Positions 62,211 through 64,000 of a stretch of 64,000 nucleotides of DNA are shown here, piece after piece. The DNA is from Luoshenia tenuis (GTDB taxonomy: Bacteria > Bacillota > Clostridia > Christensenellales > GCA-900066905), in NCBI RefSeq assembly GCF_014384745.1, contig NZ_JACRSO010000001.1, positions 372,001 through 436,000 on the forward strand. Reading direction: 5' to 3'. The notes beneath the pieces are model-generated. The model was not told where the DNA came from. It made no database searches and was given only the letters and a program-made list of their open reading frames with translations. The position numbers and the translations under genes were made by a program. Each line of letters opens with the position of its first letter. The first letter of the stretch is position 1.

Positions 62211-62504
62211 CTATTCCACCTCCGAATCCTCGTCGCTGTCGCTCTTTGCAATCTGCTTAATGGTCTGGTTCAGCCCAACGGCAGACCAGCCCGCAACGCC
62301 GCCCATCATCAGGTAATAGGGCCAACTCTGCCCGCTTAATGCAAATGGGCCATAGCAAAGTCCCATCAGCATGCCGCAGATCAATAGCGTTAGCGGTATG
62401 CACCAATCCGGCACTTTAGGGATCGCTTTCATAGCGGCCCCAAGGCCGTACAGAAAAGCGGCCAAAACCACAAATTCTGGGATTAAAATGCTTGCAAAAT
62501 CCAT
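62211..62504 (-). CDS. Phage holin, Hol44/superfamily V type
   Basis: 97 residues with three hydrophobic helices (ILIPEFVVLAAFLYGLGAAM, WCIPLTLLICGMLMGLCYG, YLMMGGVAGWSAVGLNQTIK) and an acidic tail SDSDEDSEVE. The pattern (proline near the middle of the first loop, GLNQTIK end) matches the Hol44 holin family. It would form membrane lesions that release the endolysin. AAGGAGG is before the ATG. Directly follows the one-TM gene. Confidence 0.78.
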   Translation of the reverse strand: MDFASILIPEFVVLAAFLYGLGAAMKAIPKVPDWCIPLTLLICGMLMGLCYGPFALSGQSWPYYLMMGGVAGWSAVGLNQTIKQIAKSDSDEDSEVE

Positions 62505-62516
62505 TGCTATTCCTCC

Positions 62517-62825
62517 TTATTCTTTCTCTGTCGGCAAGCTATGGAGCTTCCCGACCAATTCAGTTATCGTTCCATTTCCGCCCAGCTCGTGGTACTCTTT
62601 ATAAAGGCTTTCGATATTCTCTCTGGCATAGATAGGGCAAAAGCCCTTATCGCTGTAACGGTTGTATTCCTGTACAATCTCGTTACGCAATAGGGCTTTT
62701 ACGCCATTGTTTACGGCCTGCTGCTTTTTTACCTTACCGCTGATCCGGCGAAACCATACTGTAAGGCCAGAGATTGCAAGACTGAAAACAAATTCCAGCC
62801 AGTATTTTGCGATGAATTCTAGCAT
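62517..62825 (-). CDS. Phage protein with one N-terminal TM helix (possible holin partner)
   Basis: 102 residues. MLEFIAKYWLEFVFSLAISGLTVWFRR is a single TM helix followed by a basic, then mostly helical tail (NNGVKALLRNEIVQEYNRYSDKGFCPIYARENIESLYKEYHELGG in pieces). This family sits beside endolysins in many Firmicute phages and is often called a holin or antiholin without proof. The ATG at 62825 overlaps the endolysin stop; the GTG at 62843 is less likely. Confidence 0.7.
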   Translation of the reverse strand: MLEFIAKYWLEFVFSLAISGLTVWFRRISGKVKKQQAVNNGVKALLRNEIVQEYNRYSDKGFCPIYARENIESLYKEYHELGGNGTITELVGKLHSLPTEKE

Positions 62826-63934
62826 CCCTTCAGTAACCCCCACGTTTCCGCGCCGGGAATCCCATCTACCATGCTACAATGCGCCTTTTGGAATAGGATC
62901 ACGCCCGCCTGCGTCTTAGCGCCAAAGATGCCGTCAATATCCACCGCCACCCTATGGTAGTTAAGTCGATACTGCATGTACCTTACAAACTCGCCACGGT
63001 CGCCCTTGTGCAGCGTCGGCCACGTCGGGCCTTTGCCGCCGTTTTGCAGCGCCGCCCAGGTCTTGGGGCCACAGATGCCATCCACCACTAAACCGTTGAC
63101 CTCTTGGAATAGCCGCACGGAATAGTATGTCTCATCCCCGTAGTCGCCGTCCGCGCCATAACGGGGTAGCACATAACCCAGCGATAAAAGTAGCTCTTGC
63201 AGCTTTTTGACCCATGCGCCGCTACTCCCCTTGCGGATCGTGGGCGGCAGCTCCGGTTCGGGTTTCGGCTCCGGCTCCGGTGCTGGGGCCGTGGCGCTAC
63301 CGTCCGGTGCGACGTATCCCACACCAAAGTAATTGCAGATACCCCTGCATTGGGCCTCGGCTACCTCCTGCACAAAGGCCGGGTCAAGCATACGCGTAGC
63401 GCTCTCCCACACATCCATAAAACCGGTCTCAAATAATACTGCGGGCATGGTGGTGTGCCGTAGCACATACAATTTACCCTGTCCATAGGATACATCCGTC
63501 ACATACCCATTACTGGGCCATGGCACCACCTTAGCTTGCTCTGCACAGACCGCCGCCGCAAGGCGTTTTGTCGCCTCGCTGGCATACTGGCTATAAAATG
63601 CCACAAAGTAGCCGCCGTCCCACCACACGCCCTTGGCCGCGTTGTAATGCTCTGAGATATAGATGTCAGCCCCCGCGTTATTCGCCGTCGCTACCCGCGT
63701 CGATAGAGCAACATCATACGTATCAGGACTAACATTGACCGTATCGATGCCGCACCGGTTAAGCGCCGACATAAGCGCCTCCGCTACCGCCTTATTCCAC
63801 TCCTTCTCGTGGATTTCGTCCCCAGCCCTGCGTACCGTCTGTCCGTTAATCACTAAGTCCTGCGTCAGCTTGGGCGTGCGCTTGCCCGCCGTCTCCATGC
63901 CGTGTCCACTGTCTACCGCTACCAGATATGCCAT
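62819..63934 (-). CDS. N-acetylmuramoyl-L-alanine amidase endolysin with two peptidoglycan-binding domains
   Basis: 371 residues. Amidase_3 catalytic domain at residues 1-190: Zn ligands in VAVDSGHGMETAG, the Glu in HEKEWNKAVAEAL, HYNAAKGVWWDGGYFVAFYS and VLFETGFMD with the catalytic Glu. A Pro/Glu-rich linker (PAPEPEPKPEPELPP) follows, then two PG_binding_1 repeats (IRKGSSGAWVKKLQELLLSLGY ... and LHKGDRGEFVRYMQYRLNYH ...). It cuts the Ala-muramic acid bond of peptidoglycan for phage release. No signal peptide, so it depends on the holin. Confidence 0.93.
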   Translation of the reverse strand: MAYLVAVDSGHGMETAGKRTPKLTQDLVINGQTVRRAGDEIHEKEWNKAVAEALMSALNRCGIDTVNVSPDTYDVALSTRVATANNAGADIYISEHYNAAKGVWWDGGYFVAFYSQYASEATKRLAAAVCAEQAKVVPWPSNGYVTDVSYGQGKLYVLRHTTMPAVLFETGFMDVWESATRMLDPAFVQEVAEAQCRGICNYFGVGYVAPDGSATAPAPEPEPKPEPELPPTIRKGSSGAWVKKLQELLLSLGYVLPRYGADGDYGDETYYSVRLFQEVNGLVVDGICGPKTWAALQNGGKGPTWPTLHKGDRGEFVRYMQYRLNYHRVAVDIDGIFGAKTQAGVILFQKAHCSMVDGIPGAETWGLLKGC

Positions 63935-63935
63935 A

Positions 63936-64000
63936 TCACTCTACCTCCGTCCAGCCGGATACACCCGGCTCCCATACATTTGCGTCTACATCACTGATCC
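63936..64000 (-). CDS. C-terminal end of an upstream phage gene (partial)
   Basis: Only the last 20 residues are visible (ISDVDANVWEPGVSGWTEVE then stop), ending one base before the endolysin start. The WEPGVSGW tail resembles carbohydrate-binding or tail-fibre C-termini, which fits its position ahead of the lysis cassette. Confidence 0.55.
   Translation of the reverse strand, partial: ISDVDANVWEPGVSGWTEVE

Larger units (their letters stand above)
52509..64000. mobile_element. Prophage or prophage remnant adjacent to tRNA-Glu (incomplete in window)
   Basis: From the tRNA-Glu 3' end to the window end the GC content falls and genes become phage-type: XRE regulators, a toxin-antitoxin pair, a giant virion-type protein, a coiled-coil protein, a holin, an amidase endolysin and part of a further gene. 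No integrase, terminase, portal or capsid genes are visible. The outer boundary is beyond the window, so whether the element is intact cannot be told. The left att site would be the tRNA 3' segment. Confidence 0.75.

Overview
The window is chromosomal DNA from a GC-rich, anaerobic, endospore-forming member of the Clostridia (Bacillota). The evidence is gene content: a complete GerA-type germinant receptor operon behind a sigma-G-like promoter, a SpoVB-type flippase, a TM1266-type hydrogenase-associated regulator, activase/2-hydroxyacyl-CoA dehydratase-type proteins, several radical SAM enzymes, T-box control and Shine-Dalgarno-led starts. A Christensenellales- or Oscillospirales-like host is plausible, but the family cannot be fixed without a 16S rRNA or marker-gene search.

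Bases 1-17.8 kb are mostly on the minus strand. They hold a Cof-type HAD phosphatase (cut by the window edge), uvrC, a MoxR/DUF58 module flanked by two paralogous DUF4129 membrane proteins, a translationally coupled pair related to 2-hydroxyacyl-CoA dehydratase activases, a CmpB-type membrane protein, a HAD phosphatase coupled to a TM1266-like regulator, an AEC transporter, a YbaK-type tRNA editing protein, a DUF3592 protein and a lysophospholipase-like hydrolase. Two tRNA-Met genes (initiator and elongator) follow at 17.9-18.1 kb.

Bases 18.5-33.5 kb hold an esterase, a 49-residue zinc-ribbon protein, a B12-binding radical SAM protein overlapping mutY, archaeal-type phosphoglycerate mutase, a Cys-type sulfatase, an alanine T-box (specifier GCC) ahead of an AlaA-like aminotransferase, an HD hydrolase, a repeat-rich gap, a PflX-like radical SAM protein, a znuABC operon divergent from a Fur/Zur regulator, and a Cys-rich protein overlapping a ferritin-like protein.

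Bases 33.6-52.5 kb hold the ger operon (A-C-D-B), a SpoVB-like flippase, an HxlR regulator opposite a flavin-binding protein, a metY-cysK operon preceded by a 28-codon leader peptide with attenuator-like alternative hairpins, two paralogous GntR regulators, a P-II-like protein with a CPA2 antiporter behind a structured 5' leader, a MerR/SDR pair with a classic 19-bp-spacer MerR promoter, and an arabinose operon (araB, araD and a COG2407-type isomerase in place of AraA). A tRNA-Glu(CTC) gene with a near-perfect promoter closes this part.

From tRNA-Glu to the window end is a lower-GC prophage or prophage remnant. On the minus strand it encodes the tail end of a phage protein, an amidase endolysin, a one-TM protein, a Hol44-type holin, a coiled-coil protein and a 1,812-residue giant protein, then a YefM-YoeB toxin-antitoxin pair, small XRE regulators, a lipoprotein and unknown small genes. 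No integrase, terminase or portal lies in the window. The element's far end is outside, so att sites cannot be confirmed.
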